Notes under the pieces: model-generated
Database searches by the model: none
What the model saw: only the letters and a program-made list of their open reading frames with translations
What the model was told of the DNA's origin: nothing
Translations under genes and position numbers: made by a program
Shown: positions 48,354-57,839 of the stretch, piece by piece
Position numbering within the stretch: the first letter of the stretch is position 1
Layout of the letters: the number at the start of each line of letters is the position of its first letter
Source: Microbispora rosea subsp. aerata
GTDB lineage: Bacteria; Actinomycetota; Actinomycetes; Streptosporangiales; Streptosporangiaceae
Assembly: GCF_014647835.1 (NCBI RefSeq)
Contig: NZ_BMPY01000002.1
Location: forward strand, 269,680-333,679
Length of the DNA: 64,000 bases
Direction: 5' to 3'

Positions 48354-49265
48354 ATGGACGTCGTTCCTGAAGTGCGGGCGTTCAACCGCTTCTATACGTC
48401 GGTCATCGGCGTGCTGGGGGCGGGAATGCACGACACCCCCTACTCCCTGACCGAGGCCCGGGTGCTGTTCGAGCTCGGCACCCGGGAGGCGGCCGACGCG
48501 GCCGGCATCAGGGCCGCGCTCGGTCTCGACCCCGGCTACCTGAGCCGCATCCTCGCCAAGTTCGAGACCGAGGGCCTGATCTCCCGGGAACGGTCGGCCG
48601 AGGACGCCCGCCGCCAGGTCGTACGGCTCACCCCCAAGGGCCGCGACACCTTCGGCGTGCTCGACCGGCGCTCGGCCGCCGAGATCGAAACGCTGCTCGC
48701 GAAGCTCACCGACCCGGAACGCCGGCGGCTGGTGTCCGCCATGGGCACGGTGCGCAGCCTGCTGGAGCAGCCCGCCGAGCGGCGCGAGCCGTACGTGATC
48801 AGGCCGCCGCGGGCGGGCGACCTCGGCTGGGTGGTCCACCGGCACGGGGTCATCTACAGCGAGGAGTACGGCTGGGGGGCGTCGTTCGAGGCGCTGGTCG
48901 CGCGGATCGTCGCCGACTACGTCGACAACCACGACCCCCGCCGGGAGGCGGCCTGGATCGCCGAGGTGCGCGGCGAGCCGGTGGGATGCGTCTTCTGCGT
49001 GCGCAAGGACGACACGACGGCCCAGCTCCGCCTGCTGCTGGTGGAGCCGTCCGCGCGCGGCATGGGCATCGGCGGGCGCCTGGTCCACGAGTGCCTGCGC
49101 TTCGCCTCGGCCGCCGGCTATCGCCGGATCACGCTCTGGACCCGCGACGTGCTCGTCAGCGCCCGCCGGATCTACCAGGCCGCCGGATTCGAGCTGGTGG
49201 AGCAGCACCCGGGCGAGGAGTCCGGCATCCCCGTCAACGACCAGATATGGGCCAAAGACCTGTGA
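48354..49265 (+). CDS. MarR regulator fused to GNAT acetyltransferase
   Basis: A 303-residue two-domain protein. Residues about 5-135 are a MarR winged helix (LTEARVLFELGTREAADAAG, then LDPGYLSRILAKFETEGL and wing RSAEDARRQVVRLTPKG). Residues 145-303 are a GNAT domain with acetyl-CoA loop VEPSARGMGIGGRLVHECL near 240 and RRIYQAAGFELV near 280. I chose the ATG at 48354 because the sequence just upstream is a perfect operator palindrome rather than coding. The gene is probably autoregulated. The acetylation target and ligand are unknown. Confidence 0.9.
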   Translation: MDVVPEVRAFNRFYTSVIGVLGAGMHDTPYSLTEARVLFELGTREAADAAGIRAALGLDPGYLSRILAKFETEGLISRERSAEDARRQVVRLTPKGRDTFGVLDRRSAAEIETLLAKLTDPERRRLVSAMGTVRSLLEQPAERREPYVIRPPRAGDLGWVVHRHGVIYSEEYGWGASFEALVARIVADYVDNHDPRREAAWIAEVRGEPVGCVFCVRKDDTTAQLRLLLVEPSARGMGIGGRLVHECLRFASAAGYRRITLWTRDVLVSARRIYQAAGFELVEQHPGEESGIPVNDQIWAKDL

Positions 49266-49322
49266 CTCCGAACCGGGCACGTCGGGGTTCGGAAACCATG
49301 ACGCCGCATGACGATGACGATG

Positions 49323-49358
49323 TTGACAGTGTCATTGTGACAGTGTCATCATAGCGAT
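49323..49358. promoter_or_regulatory. MerR-gene promoter with two identical 11-bp palindromes
   Basis: TGACAGTGTCA occurs at 49324-49334 and again at 49338-49348. TTGACA (49323-49328) and CATCAT (49347-49352) form an 18-bp-spaced promoter whose -10 box is six bases before the ATG, so the palindromes overlap and separate the two boxes. This is the typical layout of a MerR operator, and the mRNA appears leaderless. Confidence 0.65.
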
Positions 49359-50213
49359 ATGAGCGACACCTGGACGATCGGCGAGCTGGCGGAGCGGGCG
49401 GCGGCCCTGCTCGGCCGGGAGCCGCAGGCCGACGGCCCGGGGCCCCATGTCAACGGTCCCGGACCACGTGCCAACGGCCGGGTCCGCGAGGTGCCGAACG
49501 AACGGCTCATCCGCTGGTACACGACGATCGGGCTGCTCGACCCCCCGCTGGGCCGGCGCGGCCGGGTCGCGCTGTACGGCCGCCGTCACCTGCTCCAGCT
49601 CGTGGCGGTGAAGCGCCGCCAGGCGGACGGCCTGTCCATCGCCGACATCCAGGCGGAGCTGACGGGCGCGACCGACGCCATGCTCCAGCGCGTCGCCGGG
49701 CTCACCGAGCCCGCCACGCCGGACGTCGCGCGGCCACCGGCCCGCGACCGCTTCTGGGCGTATCCGGCCGCCCACGCCGACAGGACTGAGGCAGCCGCGG
49801 ACCGCTCCGCGCCCGATCTCCCCGGCTCCATCGCCGCGCCTTCCGCCGCCGCATCGAGATCGGCCGGCTCCTCTCCGGCCCCCGTCGCGCCGTCGGAGGC
49901 TCTCCTGCCGATCGCGCCGTCGCCGCAAGCGGCGCGGCCTCTCGCACCGGAGAGCCCCGCACACCCAGACATCGCGTACCCGGACGTCGTGCACGGCATA
50001 CGGCTGGCCCCCGGGGTGACCGTCCTGCTCGATCCGGCCTACCGGGCACCGGACGCTCACGAGGTAGCCACGCTGCGCAGGGCCGCCGCGCCGCTCCTCA
50101 CGGCGCTCGCCACGCTGGGCCTGGCCGGGCCGTTCGCCGGCGTTCACGACGCACACCCCACCCACGACACCTCGGCCGGCGATCCACACGCTTGCGACCC
50201 GCTGAAGGGATGA
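49359..50213 (+). CDS. MerR-family regulator with long disordered tail
   Basis: The 284-residue protein has an N-terminal MerR helix-turn-helix (TIGELAERAAALL, then ERLIRWYTTIGLL and RRHLLQLVAVKRRQADGLSI), interrupted at residues 22-45 by a Gly/Pro/Asn insert. A Pro/Ala/Ser-rich region follows (about 115-205), then a short conserved-looking C-terminal part (VHGIRLAPGVTVLLDPAYR). It lies four bases before the VIT/VWA gene and is probably co-transcribed, with twin palindromes at its promoter. Its ligand is unknown. Confidence 0.82.
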   Translation: MSDTWTIGELAERAAALLGREPQADGPGPHVNGPGPRANGRVREVPNERLIRWYTTIGLLDPPLGRRGRVALYGRRHLLQLVAVKRRQADGLSIADIQAELTGATDAMLQRVAGLTEPATPDVARPPARDRFWAYPAAHADRTEAAADRSAPDLPGSIAAPSAAASRSAGSSPAPVAPSEALLPIAPSPQAARPLAPESPAHPDIAYPDVVHGIRLAPGVTVLLDPAYRAPDAHEVATLRRAAAPLLTALATLGLAGPFAGVHDAHPTHDTSAGDPHACDPLKG

Positions 50214-50217
50214 CGTC

Positions 50218-52989
50218 ATGACCGTTCCCATCACACCCCTGCGGCCGGAAGAGTGCCGGCCCGTGCCGGACGCCGGGCTCGGTGCGCTGGAGACCGAGAA
50301 GGGCAACCTCCCGCTGGAGAGCGTGGACGTCACCGCCCACGTCACCGGACTGGTGGCCGGCGTCGAGGTCGTCCAGACCTTCCGCAATCCCTTCGACGTG
50401 TCGCTGGAGGCGACGTACGTCTTCCCGCTGCCGCCGCGCGCCGCGGTCACCGCCTTCCGGATGGAGGCGGACGGCCGGGTGGTCGACGGCGTGCTCAAGG
50501 AGCGCGGGCAGGCGCGGGCCGACTACGACCGCGCGCTCGCCGAGGGCAGGCGCGCGGCGATCGCCGAGGAGGACCGGCCCGACGTGTTCACGATCAGGGT
50601 CGGCAACATCGTCCCCGGGGAGCGGGTGGTCGTCCGTCTCACGCTGAGCCAGCCGCTCCCCTACGAGGACGGCGCGGCCGAGTTCCGCTTCCCGCTGGTC
50701 GTGGCGCCCCGTTACATTCCCGGTGCCCCGCTGCCGGGCCGCCCGGCGGGTGACGGCGTGTCGTCCGACACCGACGCCGTGCCCGACGCCTCCCGCATCA
50801 CGCCACCCGTCCTGCTTCCCGGCTTCCCCTATCCCGTACGGCTGTCGCTCGCGACGACGATCGACCCCGCCGGTCTCGACCTGCGGGAGGTCCGCTCCAG
50901 CCTGCACGAGATCGACCGGGAGGGCGACACGATCAGGCTGCGCCCCGGCGAACGGCTCGATCGCGACTTCATCCTGCGTCTGGCGTTCGACGCGTCCTCG
51001 TCGCTCGCGCTCGTCCCGGACGACGCCGATGCCGGTTCGCCCGGTGAGGACACGGCCGACGGCGGCGGAAGGGCCACGGCGGAGCGCAGGGTGGAGGGCG
51101 CACCGGCGGGCGGCCCGGGAAACACGTCCGGAGGCGGGGTGGAAGACACGGCGGAGAGCGCCGCGGACGCCGAGGGGACCTTCGTGCTGACCCTGCTGCC
51201 GCCGCAGGAGGACGCCACCCGCACCGCGCCCCGCGACGTCGTCCTGCTGCTCGACCGCTCCGGCAGCATGGCCGGCTGGAAGATGGTGGCGGCACGGCGC
51301 GCCGCCGCCCGCATCGTCGACACGCTGACCCGGCACGACCGGTTCGCCGTGCTCTCGTTTGATTCGGTGGTGGAACGGGCCTTCTCCGGCGGCCTGGTGG
51401 ACGCGAGCGACCGCAACCGGTATCGCGCCGTCGAGCACCTGTCCCGGCTCGACGCCCGCGGGGGCACGGAGATGCTGGCTCCCCTGGAGGAGGCGCTGCG
51501 GCTGCTCGACGGCCGGAACGCGCCCGCCCCCGGGCCGGTCACCGGCGCGGGCCCCGCCGGCCACGACCACGAGGAAGAACGGCACCGCGAGGACGGCCGG
51601 ATCGGCGAGGGTGGCCTGCCCGGCGACTCGGGTTCGTCCGGCGGGCAGGCACGCGATCGGGTGCTCGTCCTGGTGACCGACGGCCAGGTGGGCAACGAGG
51701 ACGAGATTCTCGAACGCATCGGCCCCCGGCTGCACGGGATCCGGGCGCACACCGTCGGCATCGACAGGGCGGTCAACGCGGGATTCCTCGGGCGGCTGGC
51801 CCTGCTCGGGTCTGGCCGATGCGAACTGGTCGAGTCGGAGGACCGGCTCGACACGGCGATGGAGCACATCCACCGCCGCATCGGCTCCGCGCTGGTGACG
51901 GACGTCACCGTGCAGGCGGAGGGCATGGACCTCGTGGCGGACACCGTCACCCATGCCGGTTCGCTCTACCCGGGCGTCCCTCTGGTCGTGACCGGGCGTT
52001 ACCGGGGACGCCGGTCCGCCGGATCCCTCACCGTGCGGGGCCGCACGGCCGACGGCCGCCCGTGGGAGGAGCGGATTGAAGGCCATCTCGCCCACGACCC
52101 GGCGGCCCGGGCCGTGTGGGCGCGGGCGCACCTGCGCGGCCTGGAAGACCGGTACGCGATGGGTGACCACTCCCTCGAACAGCGGATCGTCGACACCTCG
52201 CTGCGTTTCGGCGTGTTGTGCCGGTTCACCGCCTTCGTGGCCGTCGACACCCGTGTCGCCGGTGAGGGCGGCCCGGAGCATCGGGTGATCCAGCCGGTCG
52301 AACCGCCGAGCGGCTGGGACATGCCGACCGCGATGCCGATGATGGTCGCGGGTGCTCCGATGATGGCGAGGATGGCCTCCTTCAGCCGGCCCGCCCCGGA
52401 GGCCGTCTTCGGCTCGGCGGCGGACCGGCCCATCGCGGCGGCCCCGCCGGCCGGCGCGCCTCCCGCCCCGCCCTTCGCCCCGGCGCCCGCAGCGGCTCCG
52501 CGCCGGGCGCCCCGCGGGTTCTCCTTCGGCGGCTTCCACCCGCGTCCCGGCGAGGGCACCGCACCGGTCACGGATCTCGAAGGCATCCGGCCGCTGCTGG
52601 CCGAGGAGCTCACGAAGCTCCGCCAGGCGGAGTCGCTGCCCGAGCGGGAGCGGCGGCGCTACCTGGCGGATCTCGCCAGCCGCCTGCGGGCCGCCGCCCA
52701 GATGGCGGGCGGTCATCCGGACCTCGTCGCGCTCGCGGCCGAGCTGGAGAGGGCCGAGTGGGCCGAGGTCTCCCTCGACGACCTCTGGCGACGGGCGGCC
52801 GGCCTGCTGGCCGCTCTCACCGGCGGCTCCGGCTCCGCATCCCCGGGCGACGCGCCACCGGCTTCCCAGGCGCCGGGCACCACGCTCCCGGGCACCCCAA
52901 CTCCGGGTTCCACGTCCACGGGCTCCGCGTCCACCGGCCCAGCGCACGGCGAGGAGAAAGGCCGGCGTCCCTTCTGGAAGCGATGGTGA
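50218..52989 (+). CDS. VIT and von Willebrand factor A domain protein
   Basis: A 923-residue protein of the inter-alpha-trypsin-inhibitor heavy-chain type. The VIT domain spans about 25-155 (ETEKGNLPLESVDVTAHVTG, VFPLPPRAAVTAFRMEADGR). A vWA domain at about 335-560 has an intact metal site (LLLDRSGSMAGWK near 343, later Thr and Asp in VTDGQVGNEDE). The C-terminal third is Pro/Ala-rich with a helical segment near 785-860. No signal peptide or membrane anchor is visible, so it is probably cytoplasmic. Its partner gene is the MerR regulator upstream; the cellular role is not known. Confidence 0.88.
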   Translation: MTVPITPLRPEECRPVPDAGLGALETEKGNLPLESVDVTAHVTGLVAGVEVVQTFRNPFDVSLEATYVFPLPPRAAVTAFRMEADGRVVDGVLKERGQARADYDRALAEGRRAAIAEEDRPDVFTIRVGNIVPGERVVVRLTLSQPLPYEDGAAEFRFPLVVAPRYIPGAPLPGRPAGDGVSSDTDAVPDASRITPPVLLPGFPYPVRLSLATTIDPAGLDLREVRSSLHEIDREGDTIRLRPGERLDRDFILRLAFDASSSLALVPDDADAGSPGEDTADGGGRATAERRVEGAPAGGPGNTSGGGVEDTAESAADAEGTFVLTLLPPQEDATRTAPRDVVLLLDRSGSMAGWKMVAARRAAARIVDTLTRHDRFAVLSFDSVVERAFSGGLVDASDRNRYRAVEHLSRLDARGGTEMLAPLEEALRLLDGRNAPAPGPVTGAGPAGHDHEEERHREDGRIGEGGLPGDSGSSGGQARDRVLVLVTDGQVGNEDEILERIGPRLHGIRAHTVGIDRAVNAGFLGRLALLGSGRCELVESEDRLDTAMEHIHRRIGSALVTDVTVQAEGMDLVADTVTHAGSLYPGVPLVVTGRYRGRRSAGSLTVRGRTADGRPWEERIEGHLAHDPAARAVWARAHLRGLEDRYAMGDHSLEQRIVDTSLRFGVLCRFTAFVAVDTRVAGEGGPEHRVIQPVEPPSGWDMPTAMPMMVAGAPMMARMASFSRPAPEAVFGSAADRPIAAAPPAGAPPAPPFAPAPAAAPRRAPRGFSFGGFHPRPGEGTAPVTDLEGIRPLLAEELTKLRQAESLPERERRRYLADLASRLRAAAQMAGGHPDLVALAAELERAEWAEVSLDDLWRRAAGLLAALTGGSGSASPGDAPPASQAPGTTLPGTPTPGSTSTGSASTGPAHGEEKGRRPFWKRW

Positions 52990-53286
52990 GACAGCACCCC
53001 GGAGGGGCCATGACCCGGCAAGGCTGAAACGACACGGCGAGGGCACCGGCGATGACGCGCTCTGCCGCGGAGTCGGTGCCCCAGCGCGTCGATGACCGCA
53101 TGCGGCTCACAGAAGCGGATCGGTCCGTGAGCGGACGCCGAAGGCGCCTGCTTCACGATGTCCGCGCCGTACGTCGAGAGCATTGGCGGTCGCTGAAGCG
53201 GTTCAGCGGCCTCGGCCTGCTCCGCGGGGACTGCCAGGAGGGAGGGCCCGCGCGCCTCCGCCTCTCATCGATGGGCAATCCGCCCG

Positions 53287-53637
53287 TCAACTCGCCGACA
53301 GGCGCCGACCACCGACAAAACGGATCATTTCCACCGGTTCGACGATCACCAGGCCATCGGTGATGATTTCGTCCAACTGTGGCAGGAAATTGCGGATCTT
53401 CTGCGCATCGTCCACCATAATGATCATCAATGGCAGGTCGTCCGCCAGGGAGAGAATTCGCGAGGTATGGATGAGGCTGGAGGCGCCGTAACCCTCGATG
53501 CCGCGGATGACGCTGGCCCCGCCGACTCCGGCCCGCCGTGCACGGACGACGATTTCGTGGTAGAGCGGCCGATGATGCCAGCGGTCGGCCTCGCCGATGA
53601 AGACGGTAAGACGCAGGGCGAGTTCTTCCTGCTTCAT
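53287..53637 (-). CDS. DUF190 family protein at the border of the fluorine cluster
   Basis: A 116-residue PII-like DUF190 protein: LRLTVFIGEADRWHHRPLYHE at the N-terminus, GASVIRGIEGYG near 44, and DDLPLMIIMVDDAQKI near 68. DUF190 genes commonly sit next to crcB fluoride-exporter genes; here there is no crcB, but the fluoroacetyl-CoA thioesterase gene is divergent 254 bases away, which makes a fluoride-related role attractive (inference). The ATG at 53637 has GGAAGGG six bases upstream. Confidence 0.85.
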   Translation of the reverse strand: MKQEELALRLTVFIGEADRWHHRPLYHEIVVRARRAGVGGASVIRGIEGYGASSLIHTSRILSLADDLPLMIIMVDDAQKIRNFLPQLDEIITDGLVIVEPVEMIRFVGGRRLSAS

Positions 53638-53776
53638 GAGCGGCCCTTCCGGCGGGAGGCGCGTTCCGGCCATTCGAACTGCACTTACCGCCCTTCACTT
53701 TACCTTGTGACCCTCCTGGTCGATGGATTACGATCACTGCTGCGGCTCTCCCCGCCGGCCAATCATCTCCGGCCTT

Positions 53777-53802
53777 GACAACACGAGTTGCGAAGTGTTG
53801 TC
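53777..53802. promoter_or_regulatory. Dyad between DUF190 and flK
   Basis: GACAACAC-N10-GTGTTGTC, a perfect 8+8 inverted repeat, lies midway in the divergent 254-bp region and overlaps TTGACA; a TTGACG follows at 53803. It is a strong operator candidate for control of flK, DUF190 or both. Confidence 0.6.
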
Positions 53803-53891
53803 TTGACGGAAAATGCCAGGGGATATTCCGGCTGGGACCATAACGCCGCACCATCGCCCGAAAATTATGCATTTGATGCTGGGGGTCGCGT

Positions 53892-54344
53892 ATGCCGGCG
53901 ACGACGCTGAAGCCGGGGTTGCTCCACGAGTTCCGCTATAAGGTGCCCGCCGAGCGGACGGTGCCGTACCTGTACCCGGAGTCCGACGAGTTCCGGCCGA
54001 TGCCACAGGTGTTCGCCACGGCATATCTCGTGGGCCTGCTCGAGTGGACCTGTGCCCGCCTCGTCATCCCGCACCTCGACTGGCCCGCCGAGCAGACGGT
54101 GGGAACCCACGTGTCCATCAGCCACGACGCCCCCACTCCGCCCGGCCTGACTGTGACCGCCTCCGTCGAGCTCGTCGCCGTCGACGGCCGCCGGCTCGAG
54201 TTCGACGTACGCGCCCACGACGGCCTCGACCTGATCGCCAAGGGCACACACCGGCGCATGATCATCGACACCGACCGGTTCAACCGCAAGGCGGCGACGA
54301 AGGCCACGCAGGTCGTCCCCTCAAACGGCGACGTCGCGAATTGA
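53892..54344 (+). CDS. flK: Fluoroacetyl-CoA thioesterase
   Basis: Hotdog-fold thioesterase that protects the cell by hydrolysing fluoroacetyl-CoA before it enters the TCA cycle. The 150-residue protein aligns along its length with Streptomyces cattleya FlK. It keeps the catalytic residues at the expected spacing: Thr43 and Glu51 (VFATAYLVGLLEW), Gly71 and His78 (GTHVSISHDAPTPPG), and Arg122 (GTHRRMI), matching Thr42, Glu50, Gly69, His76 and Arg120 of FlK. It is the resistance gene of the organofluorine cluster. Its 3' end overlaps that of the convergent phosphoribosyltransferase gene by 24 bases. Confidence 0.93.
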   Translation: MPATTLKPGLLHEFRYKVPAERTVPYLYPESDEFRPMPQVFATAYLVGLLEWTCARLVIPHLDWPAEQTVGTHVSISHDAPTPPGLTVTASVELVAVDGRRLEFDVRAHDGLDLIAKGTHRRMIIDTDRFNRKAATKATQVVPSNGDVAN

Positions 54345-54884
54345 CACCAGCGGGTGCGGCAGGAGCCGCTCCTGGCCCGGCAGCCCGTCGAGCCGCATGA
54401 TCACCGCGTATCCGGCGACCTCCGCCCCGCTCGTCTCGACCAACACGCGCGCGGCGGCCAGCGTGCCGCCGGTCGCGAGAAGGTCGTCCACCACCAGCAC
54501 ACGATCACCCGGCCGCAGCGCGTCCCACTGCACCTCGAGCGCGGCCGAGCCGTACTCCAAGTCGTACTCGACCCGGCGCACCCGCCCGGGTAGCTTGCCC
54601 GCCTTCCTGGCCAGCACCAGGGAACGACCGCTCTGCGAGGCGAGCGCCGTCCCGAGCACGAACCCGCGCGCCTCGACCGCGAGCACCCGGTCGAACGTCC
54701 CCCGGAAGACGTCGTCGATCAACGCGGCGATGTCGCGGAGCAACACGGGATCGCCGAGCACCCCGCACAGGTCCTGAAAGGCGATCCCCGGCCGGGGGAA
54801 GCCGTCGAACACCCGCAGCCGCCGCGCGACGCGTTCGCTCAACTCCGCGATGGCGGCCTCATGCCCGATGGTCTTGTTCGTCAT
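54321..54884 (-). CDS. Adenine phosphoribosyltransferase-like protein
   Basis: Predicted to convert adenine and PRPP to AMP. The 187-residue type I phosphoribosyltransferase begins with the APRT pattern (LRVFDGFPRPGIAFQDLCGVLGD), has EARGFVLGTALA near residue 75, and the PRPP loop RVLVVDDLLATGGTLAAA near 130. The ATG at 54884 has GGAGG four bases upstream. It is not in the usual secDF-apt-relA setting, so it is probably a second, cluster-dedicated copy. Its likely job is recycling adenine released when FlB cleaves 5'-fluoro-5'-deoxyadenosine. Confidence 0.85.
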   Translation of the reverse strand: MTNKTIGHEAAIAELSERVARRLRVFDGFPRPGIAFQDLCGVLGDPVLLRDIAALIDDVFRGTFDRVLAVEARGFVLGTALASQSGRSLVLARKAGKLPGRVRRVEYDLEYGSAALEVQWDALRPGDRVLVVDDLLATGGTLAAARVLVETSGAEVAGYAVIMRLDGLPGQERLLPHPLVSIRDVAV

Positions 54885-56154
<1,270 letters not shown>

Positions 56155-56167
56155 CCACGCCCATCCC

Positions 56168-56197
56168 GCCGGGCCCGGTCCGCGAACCGGGCCCGGC
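56168..56197 (+). terminator. Hairpin between flA and the antiporter gene
   Basis: A 12-bp perfect stem (56168-56179 with 56186-56197, six-base loop) begins 14 bases after the flA stop. Only a short TTC follows, so it may be a partial terminator or an mRNA-stabilising structure that sets flA expression above that of the next gene. Confidence 0.5.
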
Positions 56198-56218
56198 TTC
56201 GCAGCAGAAAGGCGTCGG

Positions 56219-57562
56219 ATGTCACTGCACGCAGCGGATGTCGCGCACGTTTTGGTCGCGTTGACGCTGCTCGTTCTCGTCGCGCACGTTTTCGGTCATA
56301 TATTCGCCGTGCTGCGTCAGCCCCCGGTGATCGGGGAGATCCTCGGCGGGTTGCTGCTCGGCCCGACCGTGCTCGGGGCGCTCGCCCCCGACGTCAAGGA
56401 GTCGCTGCTGCCGGAGACCGGGCCCACCGCCTCGGCGCTCGGCGCGATGTACCAGCTCGGGCTGGTGTTCATGATGTTCCTGGCGGGGAGCGAGCTACGC
56501 CCGGGCGGCACGGCGTCCGAACGCAGGACGATCGTCAGCGTGTCCCTGTTCGGTCTGGCTTTGCCCTTCGGCGTCGGCCTGCTCGTCACCCGGATGGTGG
56601 ATCCGGCCGCCTTCTCCGGCCCGAAGGGCTCGCCGCTCGCGTTCGCGCTGGTCTTCGGCATCGCGATAGCGGTCACCAGCATCCCGGTGATCTCCAGGAT
56701 CATGCTGGACCTCGGCATTCTCGGCACCCCCTTCGCGCGGATGGTCCTGTCTGTCGCGGTCTTGGAGGACATCGCGCTGTACGTGGCGCTTGCCGTCGTG
56801 CTCGGGCTGGTGCAGGCGGAGTCGAGCGAAGGGTTCGGCCTGTGGAGCCTGACCGGCATCACCTCGGTGCCGCTCAGCGCGGCGTACTACGTCCTGGTCT
56901 CGCTCGTGTTCCTCGCGGTGTTCCTGCTGTGGGGACACCGCATCTTCCGCCGGCTCGCCCGGCACCGCCTCAACGCGCTGGAACGGCGTAGTCCCACCGC
57001 CTTCCGGGTCGTGCTCATGCTGTCGGTGGTGCTGCTGGCGATCGTCTTGGGCATCAACTCCGTCTTCGGCGCGCTGGTGGCGGGGGTGAGCGCGGCCCGA
57101 GCCGGGGACACCGACGGGCCCGGCCCGTGGGACGGGATCAAGCAGTTCTCGCTCGCGCTGTTCGTGCCCGTCTACTTCGCCCTTGTGGGCGTGCAGCTCG
57201 ACTTGCTGCACAACCTGCCCGTGGTCTTCTTCGTGTGGTTCCTGCTGCTGGCGTGTGGTGTGAAGCTCGCCGCGGTCTGGCTGGGCGCGCGCGTGGCCGG
57301 CGAGGGCAACACACTCGCCGTGAACCTCGCCGTGGCCTTGAACGCCCGGGGCGGCCCCGGGATCGTCCTGGCCACGGTGACGTTCACCGCGGGAATCATC
57401 AACGCCGAGTTCTTCACCGTCCTCGTCCTGCTTTCGATACTGACCTCGCAGGCCGCCGGCATCTGGCTGGACCGGGTGTTCCGCGGACACGGCGGTCGCG
57501 ACCGCGGCGAGGAAGGCGACGAGGCCCAGGTTGACAAGCCGGACGTCGTACGAGGGCTGTGA
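56219..57562 (+). CDS. Cation/proton antiporter (CPA2 family) of the fluorine cluster
   Basis: A 447-residue membrane protein with about 12-13 hydrophobic segments and the Na_H_Exchanger fold (LRQPPVIGEILGGLLLGPTVLG near residue 32, MMFLAGSELRP near 87, VLEDIALYVALA near 180, ALNARGGPGIVLA near 380). The C-terminal tail is charged. It follows flA by 64 bases in the same direction. The S. cattleya cluster also has a Na+/H+ antiporter-like gene (flH), so it is probably the counterpart. Ion specificity, and whether it helps fluoride or pH balance, cannot be read from sequence. Confidence 0.88.
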   Translation: MSLHAADVAHVLVALTLLVLVAHVFGHIFAVLRQPPVIGEILGGLLLGPTVLGALAPDVKESLLPETGPTASALGAMYQLGLVFMMFLAGSELRPGGTASERRTIVSVSLFGLALPFGVGLLVTRMVDPAAFSGPKGSPLAFALVFGIAIAVTSIPVISRIMLDLGILGTPFARMVLSVAVLEDIALYVALAVVLGLVQAESSEGFGLWSLTGITSVPLSAAYYVLVSLVFLAVFLLWGHRIFRRLARHRLNALERRSPTAFRVVLMLSVVLLAIVLGINSVFGALVAGVSAARAGDTDGPGPWDGIKQFSLALFVPVYFALVGVQLDLLHNLPVVFFVWFLLLACGVKLAAVWLGARVAGEGNTLAVNLAVALNARGGPGIVLATVTFTAGIINAEFFTVLVLLSILTSQAAGIWLDRVFRGHGGRDRGEEGDEAQVDKPDVVRGL

Positions 57563-57839
57563 CCACGCTCCCGTCAATGCCCTTGTCCGCGCGGTCGTCC
57601 GGCGCCGGCGTCTCCCGCGCTCTCCTCGTCCACATTCCACGGCGAGCATCGCGCCGCGGCCCGGACCGCGGCGCGTACCTCCCACCGGCCCGAACGGCCC
57701 CTGCCTCGTGTCGACGATCACGAAGCCGAGGCCGTTGGACGCCGTTGCCTCGACCGCCTCGGGGCGACGGGATGACGTCGAAGGCGCCGAGGAGAATGTC
57801 GCCCCCGGCCAGGCGCTCGCGCGGCCGGGGGTGCGCCGG

